In this document: piece after piece, positions 56,039-64,000 of the stretch
How the letters are laid out: every line of letters begins with the position of its first letter
How positions within the stretch are numbered: position 1 is the stretch's first letter
Source: Propioniciclava flava
GTDB taxonomy: Bacteria > Actinomycetota > Actinomycetes > Propionibacteriales > Propionibacteriaceae
DNA: 64,000 nucleotides
Assembly (NCBI RefSeq): GCF_004126535.1
Contig: NZ_PPCV01000007.1
Location: 62,001 to 126,000 of the forward strand
Reading direction: 5' to 3'
Notes under the pieces: model-generated
Database searches by the model: none
What the model was told of the DNA's origin: nothing
The model's input: only the letters and a program-made list of their open reading frames with translations
Translations under genes and position numbers: made by a program

Positions 56039-57745
56039 TCACTCGAGGTTGTCGAACAGGGTCAGGGGTGCATCGATGACCTTGCCGGGGTTGAGGTGTG
56101 CGCCCGGATCGGCCGCATCGAACAGGGAACGCATGAGGGCGACGCCTTCGGTGGAAACCACCTGCTCCATCCAGGGGGCGTGCTCCATCCCGACGCCGTG
56201 ATGATGCGACAACGTCCCCCCGGCGTCCACGAACGCCTGCTGGATGGCGGTCTTCACCAGGGCGTACTCGGCGTCGGGCTTCTCCCCGGCCTTGAACGCG
56301 AACGTGAAGTACAGGCAGGCGCCCGCATGGTAGGAGTGCGACAGGTGGCTCATGATCCAGCCCTTGCGGCCGAGTTGAGCGAAGGCCTTCTCGGCGGCCG
56401 CGTACACGGCACGATGGACGCCGTTGAGCTTCGACCAGGGGGCTGCGGTCTCGGAAACGTCCCCCATCACGTCCTGTTCCAAGAGGAAGTCGCGCAGGTA
56501 GGGAGTGTCGAACTTCTTCTGGTCGTACAACGCGCCGGGCCCGGTGCCCAGGGAGAGGGCGCCGTGACGGCGGGCGATCGCGTCGACGGCCTTGCGGCGG
56601 GCGGCCACATCAGCGGCGAGGCCCTCGAAGCACACGTAGCTGATGCACATCTGGTCGGTGTTCCAGCCACGACGCCGCATCACCGCCCACAACCCCGCCT
56701 GCGCTTTGCCTTCTAGCTTCTTCTTCAGCGTGGTGGCCGCCTTCTGTGTCGCCAGGGAGAAACCCGTCTCGTTGCCGTCGGAGATGCGCACGAACGTGGT
56801 GGGAACCTCGTCGGCGGCGATCTGCCGGATCGCGGCGACCGCCGACTTCCATTCGGGGTACATGTAGGCGACGACCACGCGCTCGGCGGGGAGGCGGTGT
56901 ACCTGAACCCACAACTCGGTGATGACGCCGAGGCGCCCCTCCGAGCCGATGAACATCTCACGCAGCGAGGGCCCCGTCGACTCGCTGGGCACCGGACGCA
57001 GCGTCACTGTGCCCGCCGGACGCACCACCGTCATGCCGCGCACGATGCCTGCGATGTCGCCGTACTTGTCCGACTGCATGCCCGACGAGCGGGTGGCAGC
57101 CCAGCCGCCGACCGTGGAGTGGGTGAACGAGTCGGGCATGTGGCCCAGCGTCCAGCCGCGGTCGTTGAGGGCCTCCTCCAGCGCCGGACCTTGCATGCCA
57201 CCCCCGACGCGGGCCAGGCCGGAGTCCTCGTCGAGTTCACGCAGCCCCGACAGCAGGCCGGTGTCCAGCGAGATGATCGGGCGCTTCTCGGCCGGGTCGA
57301 GTTGCAGCGAGCGAGCGATGTTCGTGCCGCCGCCATAAGGCACGACGACGGCGTCGTGCTCCACCGCCGCCGCCAGCACCCCGGCGACTTCGGTATCCGT
57401 GGCCGGGTAGACGACGACCTCGGGGAGACGGCCGTAGTCGCCGCGGCTGACGTGCAGCAGTTCGGTGACCGAACTGCCATGCCCGTGGACGACCCGCTCG
57501 TGGGGATCGACGCTGACCTGATCGGGTGAGGTCACGGCCACCAGGGCGGCGGCGAGGTCGTCGGGCAGCGTCGAGTCCGGCACGGTGTCCGGGTCGAAGG
57601 CGATGGTGTCGATCTTGCGCGGACGCAGGTCGATGTCGAGCGCCTTCTTCACAAACGGCGCGAACTGGGGCTTGTTCAGGTAGTTGAAGAACACGCCCTC
57701 CTCGCCCCAGCCCCACCACTTCATGTGCTTGACGTCGGGTGTCAT
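56039..57745 (-). CDS. Alkyldihydroxyacetonephosphate-synthase-like FAD flavoprotein
   Basis: This 568-residue VAO-type flavoprotein begins MKWWGWG like the AGPS group, has FAD-binding motifs VVVPYGGGTNIARSL and HSTVGGWAATRSSGMQSDKY, the conserved active-site Tyr in LSHSYHAGACLYFTFAF, and the AGPS histidine triad HHHGVGMEH (residues 524-532). AGPS exchanges the acyl chain of acyl-DHAP for a fatty alcohol to form the ether bond. With an SDR overlapped by 4 bp and a fatty-acyl reductase gene opposite, ether-lipid synthesis is likely. Alternative: another D-lactate- or glycolate-type oxidase. Confidence 0.8.
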   Translation of the reverse strand: MTPDVKHMKWWGWGEEGVFFNYLNKPQFAPFVKKALDIDLRPRKIDTIAFDPDTVPDSTLPDDLAAALVAVTSPDQVSVDPHERVVHGHGSSVTELLHVSRGDYGRLPEVVVYPATDTEVAGVLAAAVEHDAVVVPYGGGTNIARSLQLDPAEKRPIISLDTGLLSGLRELDEDSGLARVGGGMQGPALEEALNDRGWTLGHMPDSFTHSTVGGWAATRSSGMQSDKYGDIAGIVRGMTVVRPAGTVTLRPVPSESTGPSLREMFIGSEGRLGVITELWVQVHRLPAERVVVAYMYPEWKSAVAAIRQIAADEVPTTFVRISDGNETGFSLATQKAATTLKKKLEGKAQAGLWAVMRRRGWNTDQMCISYVCFEGLAADVAARRKAVDAIARRHGALSLGTGPGALYDQKKFDTPYLRDFLLEQDVMGDVSETAAPWSKLNGVHRAVYAAAEKAFAQLGRKGWIMSHLSHSYHAGACLYFTFAFKAGEKPDAEYALVKTAIQQAFVDAGGTLSHHHGVGMEHAPWMEQVVSTEGVALMRSLFDAADPGAHLNPGKVIDAPLTLFDNLE

Positions 57746-58533
57746 GCCCGGTCTCCTTCCGATGCGGGACGCCCCGTGGCGCGCCCAGAGATTTTCGACG
57801 AGATGAAACGCATCAGCCCACCTGGCAACAGGCGCAAGGCGGTGGCGAGGATCTTGTAGCGCAGCGACGGTACCGAGATGACGACGCCCCGTGCCGCGTC
57901 CCGCAGCGCCTCGGTGGCGATCTGGTCGGCGCTGAGCCACAACACCGCGGGAACCTTGGATCGTTTCGCGCCTCCCTGAGCGTGAAACGAGGTGCGGACC
58001 CAGCCGGGCAGGACGGCCGTCACCGTGACCCCAGTGCCAGCTAGTTCGTTGGCCAGGACTTCGGAGGTGGCCAGCGTGTACGCCTTCAGCGCCGAGTAGG
58101 AATCCTGACGGGTCAGGGCCGAGACGGAAGCGACTGTGATGATCGTGCCATGCCCGCGGGCGACCAGGGACGGCGCGATCGCCGCAGCCAGGACGCGGGG
58201 GGTTCGGGCCATGGCCTCATAGGCGCGATCAGCGAGCGCTTCGTCGCCGCCGACCAGCGGCGTCTTCAGCGAGAACCCCGCATTGTTGATGAGGATGTCG
58301 ACATCGCCGGTGCGCAGACGCGCCGCGACCCGGTCCACGTCGGCGCGGTCGCTCAGGTCGGCGGCGAGCGTCTCCACGCTCACCCCGAAGGCCGAGGCAA
58401 GGTCAGCCGACACCGTGGCGAGTCGGTCGTGATCACGAGCCACCACGATGAGGGGATGGCCTTGTCTGGCCAGCGCTCGGGCGAAGGCGAGCCCGATGCC
58501 GGAGGTGCCACCGGTGATGAGCGCTGCCCGCAT
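57742..58533 (-). CDS. Short-chain dehydrogenase/reductase
   Basis: This 263-residue SDR has TGGTSGIGLAFARAL (cofactor loop), NNAGFSL and the catalytic YSALK within SRQDSYSALKAYTL-type context (Tyr149, Lys153). Its ATG is 68 bases from the divergent FAR-HAD gene, and its stop overlaps the AGPS-like ATG. In an ether-lipid route it could reduce alkyl- or acyl-DHAP to the glycerol-3-phosphate form; this is inferred from location. Confidence 0.83.
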   Translation of the reverse strand: MRAALITGGTSGIGLAFARALARQGHPLIVVARDHDRLATVSADLASAFGVSVETLAADLSDRADVDRVAARLRTGDVDILINNAGFSLKTPLVGGDEALADRAYEAMARTPRVLAAAIAPSLVARGHGTIITVASVSALTRQDSYSALKAYTLATSEVLANELAGTGVTVTAVLPGWVRTSFHAQGGAKRSKVPAVLWLSADQIATEALRDAARGVVISVPSLRYKILATALRLLPGGLMRFISSKISGRATGRPASEGDRA

Positions 58534-58601
58534 GGGAGGTCACGCTACATTACGCTCCTCGTGCCGAGGCACCCCCAAGGTGTCGCTGGAAGGAGCCCCC
58601 C

Positions 58602-60827
58602 ATGCCCAACCAACCTGTCAATGTCCTGCTCACCGGTGTGACCGGCTTTCTGGGCCAGGCCGTCTTGGAGCGGCTGCTGTCCTCCACGGACGCGACGATC
58701 ACGACCGTGATCCGCCCCAAAGGCAGCCAAACCGGGCGCGCACGGCTCGATCGCCTGCTGCGCAAGCCCGTATTCGCGTCCTGGCGGCGTGCCGTCGGTG
58801 ACGCGGAGGCCCAACGGATCTTCGCTGAGCGCACGGCCGTCATCGAGGGTGATCTCTCGACGCTGGAGCGGATCGATGTCCCCGTGGACGTGGTGGTGCA
58901 CTCGGCCTCCACGGTGTCCTTCGACGCACCGATCGACGAGGCGTTCGCCAACAACGTCGGTGGCCCGCAGGCCCTGTACGGCGCGCTGTCCGCGTCCGGT
59001 CTCGACCCGCACGTCATCCACGTCTCCACCTGCTACGTGGGCGGAATCGCGAAGGGGCTGCGTCCCGAAGCGTCGGTTGACCACGATGTGGACTGGCGTG
59101 CTGAACTCCAAGCTGCGCGGGTGGCTCGCGCGGAGGCCGAGGCCGCGTCCCGGACCCCCGAAATGTTGCAGACGTTCATCGACCAGGCCACCGCCGGGCA
59201 CGGCAAGGAGGGCCCCAAGACGGTCGCCCGCGCCTCAGAGCAGGCCCGCGTCGACTGGATCACGGCCCGCATGGTCGAGTTGGGCCGCACTCGCGCCCGG
59301 TCCTTGGGGTGGACCGACGTCTACACCTTCAGCAAGGCGATGGGGGAGCGGGTCGCGGAACAGGAATGGGCGGGAAAGGGGCATCGCCTCTCCATCGTGC
59401 GTCCCTCCATCATCGAGTCGGCACTGCGGCACCCGGTTCCGGGATGGATCGACGGTTTCAAGGTCGCCGACCCGCTGATCATGGCCTACGCGAAGGGGCA
59501 CCTGCCGGAGTTCCCCGGCCTGCCCGACTCCGTACTGGACGTCATCCCCGTCGACTACGTCGTGAACGTGGTGCTCGCGTTGGCGAGGCTGGGGCACCAA
59601 GGGCCCGAGGCGTCGGACGCCGGGTATTACCAGGTCTGCTCGGGGGCCTCGAACCCGCTGCCGTTCCACCGGATGTACGGCGAGGTGCGCACCTTCTTCT
59701 TGCAGCATCCTCTGCAGGACGACAAGGGGCATCCCATCGTCGTTCCCACCTGGCGCTTCCCCGCGAACAATGCCGCAGAGCGCTCGCTGCGCTTCAAGGA
59801 GCGCCTCTCTGCGCTCGGGTCCCGGATCGGCGCGGCGCTGCCGTCCAGCCCGCTCACCCAGCGGTGGACGAGCACCTTGAACCGCATGGAACGCGGCCTG
59901 GGTTCGTTACGGAACTACGTGGATCTCTACCAGAGCTACACCCGTACCGAGATGCTGTTCGACGACCAGCAGACGCGCGCACTGGGGGCGAAACTGCCCG
60001 CAGGCACCCCCGAGGATGAGACCTTCGACATCCGCGACATCGACTGGACCCACTACTGGCAAGACGTCCACCTGCCTGCGATGACGTCGCTGGCGAAGGT
60101 TCACGCCCGGGCGTCCAGCGCGCGCAAGGCGTCCCGCTCGAAGGCGCGGCCCCTGGAGTCGGGCACCGACGTGCTTGCGGTGTTCGATCTAGAGGGCACC
60201 GTGTTGCCCAGTTCCTTGCTCACCCAATACCTGTCGATCATGCGGTTCATCCGGCCGCTGGGGCAGTTCCCGAGCGAACTGGTCGACCTGATCGGCAAGA
60301 CGAACGTGTACCTCAAGGCAGAGCGGCGCGATCGCGGCGAGTTCGTCCGCGCGTTCAGCCGCCGCTATGCGGGCACGCGCGTCACCGACATCGAGCGCGC
60401 CGTCGACGGGGCCTGGGGCGAGGCGCTGATGCGCTCGCTGCGTCCGGGGGCGCTCGCGCGGATTGAGCAGCATCGTGCGGCCGGGCATCGCACCGTCTTG
60501 GTGACCGGATCCCTCGATCTCCTGGCAGCCCCGCTGGCACCGCTGTTCGAGGACGTGATCGCGTCGAGCATGGACGTGGAGGACGGCCGCCTCACCGGCT
60601 ATCTGGCCACCCCGCCCATGGTGGACGAGGCCCGTGCCCAATGGTTGAAGGACTACGCCGACAAGCATGGCATCGACCTCACTCGGTCTCACGGCTACGG
60701 CGACTCCGTCGCGGATGTGAGCTGGCTGCGGCTCGTGGGGCGTCCGGTTGCGGTCAACCCGGACCTGCCGCTGTACCGGGTGGCGAGCCGCCAATACTGG
60801 CCCATCGAGGATTGGAAGCGCAGCTAG
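58602..60827 (+). CDS. Fatty-acyl-CoA-reductase-like domain fused to a HAD-IB hydrolase domain
   Basis: This 741-residue fusion starts with a male-sterility/NAD-binding-4 domain: LLTGVTGFLGQAVLERLL (NADPH loop), VVVHSASTVSFDAP, HVSTCYVGG and the YTFSK catalytic pair (YxxxK). Such domains reduce acyl-CoA or acyl-ACP to aldehyde or alcohol. From about residue 524 a HAD-IB domain follows (AVFDLEGTVLPSSLL, LVTGSLDLLAAPLAPLF, HGYGDSVADVSWL). Its motif I is D-x-E instead of D-x-D (Asp529, Glu531). The 190 bases after the stop hold nothing I recognise. GGAAGGAG precedes ATG 58602. Confidence 0.83.
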   Translation: MPNQPVNVLLTGVTGFLGQAVLERLLSSTDATITTVIRPKGSQTGRARLDRLLRKPVFASWRRAVGDAEAQRIFAERTAVIEGDLSTLERIDVPVDVVVHSASTVSFDAPIDEAFANNVGGPQALYGALSASGLDPHVIHVSTCYVGGIAKGLRPEASVDHDVDWRAELQAARVARAEAEAASRTPEMLQTFIDQATAGHGKEGPKTVARASEQARVDWITARMVELGRTRARSLGWTDVYTFSKAMGERVAEQEWAGKGHRLSIVRPSIIESALRHPVPGWIDGFKVADPLIMAYAKGHLPEFPGLPDSVLDVIPVDYVVNVVLALARLGHQGPEASDAGYYQVCSGASNPLPFHRMYGEVRTFFLQHPLQDDKGHPIVVPTWRFPANNAAERSLRFKERLSALGSRIGAALPSSPLTQRWTSTLNRMERGLGSLRNYVDLYQSYTRTEMLFDDQQTRALGAKLPAGTPEDETFDIRDIDWTHYWQDVHLPAMTSLAKVHARASSARKASRSKARPLESGTDVLAVFDLEGTVLPSSLLTQYLSIMRFIRPLGQFPSELVDLIGKTNVYLKAERRDRGEFVRAFSRRYAGTRVTDIERAVDGAWGEALMRSLRPGALARIEQHRAAGHRTVLVTGSLDLLAAPLAPLFEDVIASSMDVEDGRLTGYLATPPMVDEARAQWLKDYADKHGIDLTRSHGYGDSVADVSWLRLVGRPVAVNPDLPLYRVASRQYWPIEDWKRS

Positions 60828-61015
60828 GCAGGTCCTTGCTGACACCGGGGGAAGGGTGCCTCGTGCGCGCGGTGACGCGAGTGCGAGGTGCCGCCCGGGG
60901 CTCGGCGGTCACCGTGTCGCGGAGGGGTGCCCGTGAAGGGGGGGCGACTAGAGCGATCGTTCCAGTGGGTGGGCACGGGCTGCGATTCCAGCTGCGGACA
61001 TGTTTACCTTGAGGC

Positions 61016-61900
61016 ATGGCCCGCTTACGTCAGATCACCGATGCGACGCTGCTGGCTCACGTCAACAAGCTGGGCGAGGAGCATCCCCCGATCCGGATGG
61101 ATTCGGTCGACTTCACTGTGAACAACCCCGATGTCTTGCGGACGCGCTTCGCGGGCGTCCTCGACTACCTGGCGCGGGTCGAACTCGAGGTCGAGCGCAA
61201 TGTGCTCGAACTGCTGACGATCATGCCCAACCCGTCCGAGGCGGACAAAGTGTTCTACTCCGACGTCTGGTACGACCAGGAGATCGCCCACGGCCAGATC
61301 CTCGACGAGCTGAAACGGCGCATCGACCTGCCCGAGGCCGAACCCCTCCTGCAGGTCGGGTTCGCGGTGCAAGCCCTGGGCGCGCTCGCGAAGTGGGAGC
61401 CCATCCAAGACGTCGCGCGCACCATCTACTACTTCACGGGCGCCTCCACCGAACGCCAGGCCGTCTTGGCGTACAACGCCTTGTCGAGCCAGCTCGATGA
61501 GTGGGGCGAACTCGCCGTCCGCGACACGATCATCAATCAGATCAAACGCCAAGAGCCCGGCCACTTCGCCTTCTACCGCATGAGTGCCGAAAAGATCACC
61601 ACCGACGGGACGCTCAGGCCCTGGCAGCTGTACTTGGCCCGCGTCCTGCGCGAACACTCCTACGAACTCGTGGGGACCCACCACGATCCGCAGCACCAGG
61701 CGACGATGGGCGAGGTGATCGACGTGCTCGGCTTCAGCGGCCAACTGGAGGTGTTCGCCAAGGAGATCGGCCGCCTGGAAGCGAAGCTCCTGTGGGCGAA
61801 CCGTCAGGGGATGGAGTTCCCGCCCTACGTCTTGCGCGCCCTGCGGGAAAGCGTCGAGATGTACCGCGAGCAGGGATCCTTTGCCGCCCGGCTGTCCTGA
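61016..61900 (+). CDS. Ferritin-like diiron carboxylate protein
   Basis: This 294-residue all-helical protein has two ExxH motifs, Glu89-His92 (DQEIAHGQIL) and Glu180-His183 (RQEPGHFAFY), plus Glu residues at 56-60 and Glu146 (STERQAV), the spacing of a ferritin-like diiron centre as in acyl-ACP desaturases. No TM segment is present. Homologs are sometimes misnamed 'GTP-binding protein LepA'; no GTPase motif is present here. Its location beyond the FAR gene suggests lipid desaturation or oxygenation (inference). GAGG precedes ATG 61016. Confidence 0.75.
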   Translation: MARLRQITDATLLAHVNKLGEEHPPIRMDSVDFTVNNPDVLRTRFAGVLDYLARVELEVERNVLELLTIMPNPSEADKVFYSDVWYDQEIAHGQILDELKRRIDLPEAEPLLQVGFAVQALGALAKWEPIQDVARTIYYFTGASTERQAVLAYNALSSQLDEWGELAVRDTIINQIKRQEPGHFAFYRMSAEKITTDGTLRPWQLYLARVLREHSYELVGTHHDPQHQATMGEVIDVLGFSGQLEVFAKEIGRLEAKLLWANRQGMEFPPYVLRALRESVEMYREQGSFAARLS

Positions 61901-61943
61901 GGCAGGGGCTGCGCTGGGCAGTGCGGGCGTGCATGATGGAGGC

Positions 61944-62309
61944 ATGATCGAGCACGATTCCCGCTGGCTGTACCGGCAGATGATCGACGCCATGGTGGTG
62001 GCCTGCTTGCAGGGCCCCGGTCAGGTTTCCGCGGAGCGGATCCGGATCGGGGTGTGGAACCCTAACGCGGACGTCGACACCGACCCCGACCAGGTGGCGA
62101 TGAACGGGCTGTTGAGTTCCTTGGAGGAGTCCCACCGGCAAGCGCTGTCGGCGCTGTTCGCTGAGGAGTTCGCCTCGGGGATTTTCAATGCGCTCACCGT
62201 GTTGACCGCCGCCCACCTGGAGCCGTTCCACGAGGGCTACGAGGGTGATCCGTCCGACGACTTCCTGGGGCGCATCGACGGCTCGCCGTGGCCCGGGGAC
62301 GCACGTTAA
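61944..62309 (+). CDS. Hypothetical protein
   Basis: I do not recognise this 121-residue acidic protein. It begins IEHDSRWLYRQMIDAMVVAC and has a long helix region (LLSSLEESHRQALSALFAEE). ATGGAGG lies upstream of ATG 61944. It has no TM segment or cysteine motif. It follows the diiron gene by 43 bases and may be co-transcribed. Confidence 0.7.
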   Translation: MIEHDSRWLYRQMIDAMVVACLQGPGQVSAERIRIGVWNPNADVDTDPDQVAMNGLLSSLEESHRQALSALFAEEFASGIFNALTVLTAAHLEPFHEGYEGDPSDDFLGRIDGSPWPGDAR

Positions 62310-62312
62310 GGC

Positions 62313-63275
62313 TCAGTGAGGAGCCGTCGCGTCTGAGGGGCGTGCCGCCCGTGCGCGACGCGTCCGGGAGAACACCGTCGCCAGGTAGACCACCGATCCG
62401 CACCACACGAGGATCAGACCCGCCCAATACGACGGGGTGACGACCTGCTTGAACACGGTCAAGCCCAAGAGGAACTGGATGGTGGGGGCGACGTATTGCA
62501 GCACCCCGACCACGCCCAACGGCAGCCGCGGGGCCGCGATCGCGAACAGCCACAGCGGTAGCGCCGTCAAGATGCCCGCGAGGATCAACAGCGCCGAGTG
62601 TCCGAGCCCAGCACCGAACGTGCTCGCCCCGGTCGCGGCGAGGTAGACCCAATAGGCGACCGCGAGCGGTGTGAGGAGGCCCGACTCCAAGAAGAGCCCC
62701 TCCAAGGCGGGCAGAGTGGCACGCTTCTTGACCAGGCCGTACAGACCGAAGCTGGCCGCCAACGTCAAGGAGACCCACAGGCCCGCCCAGTTCTGCCAGG
62801 CGATGACCGTGACACCCGCAGCCGCCAGCAGGGTGCCGATGAGGCCGCCGCGGCTCATCTTCTCCCCGAAGACGAGGACGCCGAGCAGGATGTTGACCAG
62901 CGGGTTGATGAAGTAGCCCAGGCTCGACTCGACCACATGGTTGTTGTTGATCGCCCAGATGAAGGTGAGCCAGTTCGCGCCGATCAGCAGGGACCCCAGC
63001 AGCATCCACGGCAGTTGGCGTGGGGCGAGGGCGTCACGGAGCCACCCCCACGGGTGGCGGAGGGCGACCAGGACGAGCCCGACGGCCAGCATCGACCACA
63101 GCACGCGGTGCGCGAGGATCTCCAGCGGCCCAGCGGGCAGAAGGAGCGGGAACAGGAGGGGAAAGAAGCCCCAGATGCCGTAAGCGGCGATCCCTGTGAC
63201 CAGCCCGAGGCGCTCACCCGCCGGGCGAGGGGGCGCGGAGATCCCGGGGGCCGCGTCGGCGGCGTGGTCGTTCAC
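62313..63275 (-). CDS. RarD-like EamA-family permease
   Basis: This 320-residue protein has ten TM segments and the RarD hallmark ITGIAAYGIWGFFPL-type opening (LVTGIAAYGIWGFFPLLFPL in pieces), then LIGANWLTFIWAINNNHVVESSLGYFINPLVN in pieces and YVAPTIQFLLGL. RarD proteins have been linked to amino-acid or chloramphenicol efflux; the substrate here is open. GTG 63275 is chosen since TACAGT lies six bases upstream, the pattern of a leaderless transcript; ATG 63293 is alternative. Confidence 0.85.
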   Translation of the reverse strand: MNDHAADAAPGISAPPRPAGERLGLVTGIAAYGIWGFFPLLFPLLLPAGPLEILAHRVLWSMLAVGLVLVALRHPWGWLRDALAPRQLPWMLLGSLLIGANWLTFIWAINNNHVVESSLGYFINPLVNILLGVLVFGEKMSRGGLIGTLLAAAGVTVIAWQNWAGLWVSLTLAASFGLYGLVKKRATLPALEGLFLESGLLTPLAVAYWVYLAATGASTFGAGLGHSALLILAGILTALPLWLFAIAAPRLPLGVVGVLQYVAPTIQFLLGLTVFKQVVTPSYWAGLILVWCGSVVYLATVFSRTRRARAARPSDATAPH

Positions 63276-63355
63276 CCGAGCACTGTAGGGCATGGGGAAT
63301 CGCCCGCAGGTGGGCATCCATGGTGTGGTGAGGGTGGTCCCGCTAGGGTCGACGT

Positions 63356-63931
63356 GTGCTGTTGTCAGATCGCGAGATCACCGCCCACCTCGACGCCGGC
63401 AGGATCAGGCTCGACCCCTACGACCCGGGGCTCGTGCAACCGGCCAGCGTCGACGTGCGCATGGATCGGTACTTCCGCCTGTTCGACAACCACAAGTATC
63501 CGTTCATCGACCCCGCGCAAGAGCAGCCAGAACTGACGCGGCTGGTGGAGGTGGACGCGCAGGAGCCCTTCATCCTGCACCCAGGAGAGTTCGTCTTGGC
63601 ATCGACCTTGGAACAGGTCACGCTCCCCGACGACATCGCGGCCCGTGTCGAGGGCAAGAGTTCGTTGGGGCGGCTGGGGTTACTCACGCACGCGACCGCG
63701 GGTTTCATCGATCCGGGCTTCACCGGGCACGTGACGTTGGAGTTGAGTAACGTCGCCACGCTGCCCATCACGTTGTGGCCGGGGATGCGCATCGGGCAGC
63801 TGTGCTTTTTCCAGTTGAGCTCACCGTCGGAACATCCCTACGGTTCCGCTCAGCGGGGTTCGCATTACCAGGGGCAACGGGGCCCCACGGCGTCACGGAG
63901 CTTCGAGAACTTCCGGCGAAGCCAAACCTAG
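63356..63931 (+). CDS. dcd: dCTP deaminase (Dcd), likely dUMP-forming
   Basis: This 191-residue enzyme deaminates dCTP on the route to dUMP/dTTP. Motifs: [52 protein letters not shown] (in pieces) with the catalytic Glu after FTGHVTLE, and [13 protein letters not shown]. The actinobacterial type often also cleaves the triphosphate. GTG 63356 lies six bases after TAGGGT, indicating a leaderless message. Confidence 0.95.
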   Translation: MLLSDREITAHLDAGRIRLDPYDPGLVQPASVDVRMDRYFRLFDNHKYPFIDPAQEQPELTRLVEVDAQEPFILHPGEFVLASTLEQVTLPDDIAARVEGKSSLGRLGLLTHATAGFIDPGFTGHVTLELSNVATLPITLWPGMRIGQLCFFQLSSPSEHPYGSAQRGSHYQGQRGPTASRSFENFRRSQT

Positions 63932-64000
63932 GCGTCGGTGCCAGGGCTGAGCCCGCGCGATGCCCGGGCCAACCAGGTGGGGTTCAGGCCAGAGACGCGA
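63928..64000 (-). CDS. 3' tip of a gene entering from the right edge
   Basis: Minus-strand frame open from the window edge for 23 codons (ending Pro-Gly-Thr-Asp-Ala) to TAG at 63928-63930, which overlaps the dcd stop region. The composition looks coding ([10 protein letters not shown]), but this is too short to identify. Confidence 0.35.
   Translation of the reverse strand, partial: RVSGLNPTWLARASRGLSPGTDA

Noticed and set aside
61016-61900. GTP-binding protein LepA
   Set aside because: A label attached to homologs; there is no P-loop or other GTPase motif, and the ExxH pattern fits a diiron protein.

Overview
The window is high-GC actinobacterial DNA. Genes are dense, with many GTG starts, 1-10 bp start/stop overlaps (ATGA, GTGA, TAATG) and probable leaderless transcripts. 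A mycothiol-type arsenate reductase domain, an IdeR/DtxR iron box, a fused AccD-AccA, a dCTP deaminase of actinobacterial type and a class Ib ribonucleotide reductase with a cobalamin riboswitch fit an actinomycete, most likely Propionibacteriales. The genus cannot be fixed from sequence alone.

Layout. 1-2.7 kb: 5' part of treY (trehalose) and tRNA-Leu(CAG). 2.9-9.8 kb: arsenic-type island on the minus strand (two CSC-motif permeases, ArsR, a small thioredoxin, a double ArsA and the Cys-rich DUF2703 protein), a divergent second ArsR, and a scar where a beta-glucosidase 5' end is joined to the 3' end of an oxidoreductase-rhodanese-ArsC fusion gene. 10-12 kb: mntH-mntR behind an MntR-like box. 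12.1-19.8 kb: seven-gene amino-sugar operon (sodium-solute symporter, AGE epimerase, NagB, SIS protein, NagA, ceramidase-like hydrolase, LacI regulator) with a perfect LacI-type operator. 20-22.3 kb: AccDA fusion and a frameshifted TetR gene. 22.3-30 kb: ECF transporter diverging from a YbtPQ/IrtAB-like ABC pair plus MFS; the shared intergenic region has an IdeR box and a second Fur-like palindrome. 30.6-37.5 kb: a Pro-Cys-Cys-Arg-Cys-Cys leader peptide with attenuator hairpin, an aminotransferase split by one in-frame amber codon, and an Opp/Dpp-type ABC importer.

38-43.6 kb: nrdHIEF followed after 1 nt by a MetE-like methyltransferase, all behind a cobalamin riboswitch and a pair of NrdR-like boxes, so two B12-independent enzymes appear to share one B12 sensor. 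43.6-49.6 kb: Gfo/Idh/MocA oxidoreductase, flavodoxin-like protein, GH36 alpha-galactosidase, MarR regulator, zinc-ribbon protein and aldo-keto reductase. 49.7-52.3 kb: two tandem exported paralogs with a nearly identical 161-bp block (gene conversion). 52.3-56 kb: degenerate M48-like membrane protein, MFS and two fluoride-channel genes. 56-61.9 kb: alkyl-DHAP-synthase-like flavoprotein, SDR, a fatty-acyl-reductase/HAD fusion and a ferritin-like diiron protein, together resembling an ether-lipid pathway. 62-64 kb: small hypothetical gene, RarD-like permease, dcd and the 3' tip of another gene.

The signals I rate highest are the candidate ether-lipid cluster, the B12/NrdR-controlled nrd-metE operon, the cysteine attenuator with the amber-split gene, the dual-box metallophore locus and the arsenic operon that has ArsA but no ArsB/Acr3. 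All functions are read from sequence motifs; no database search was run.
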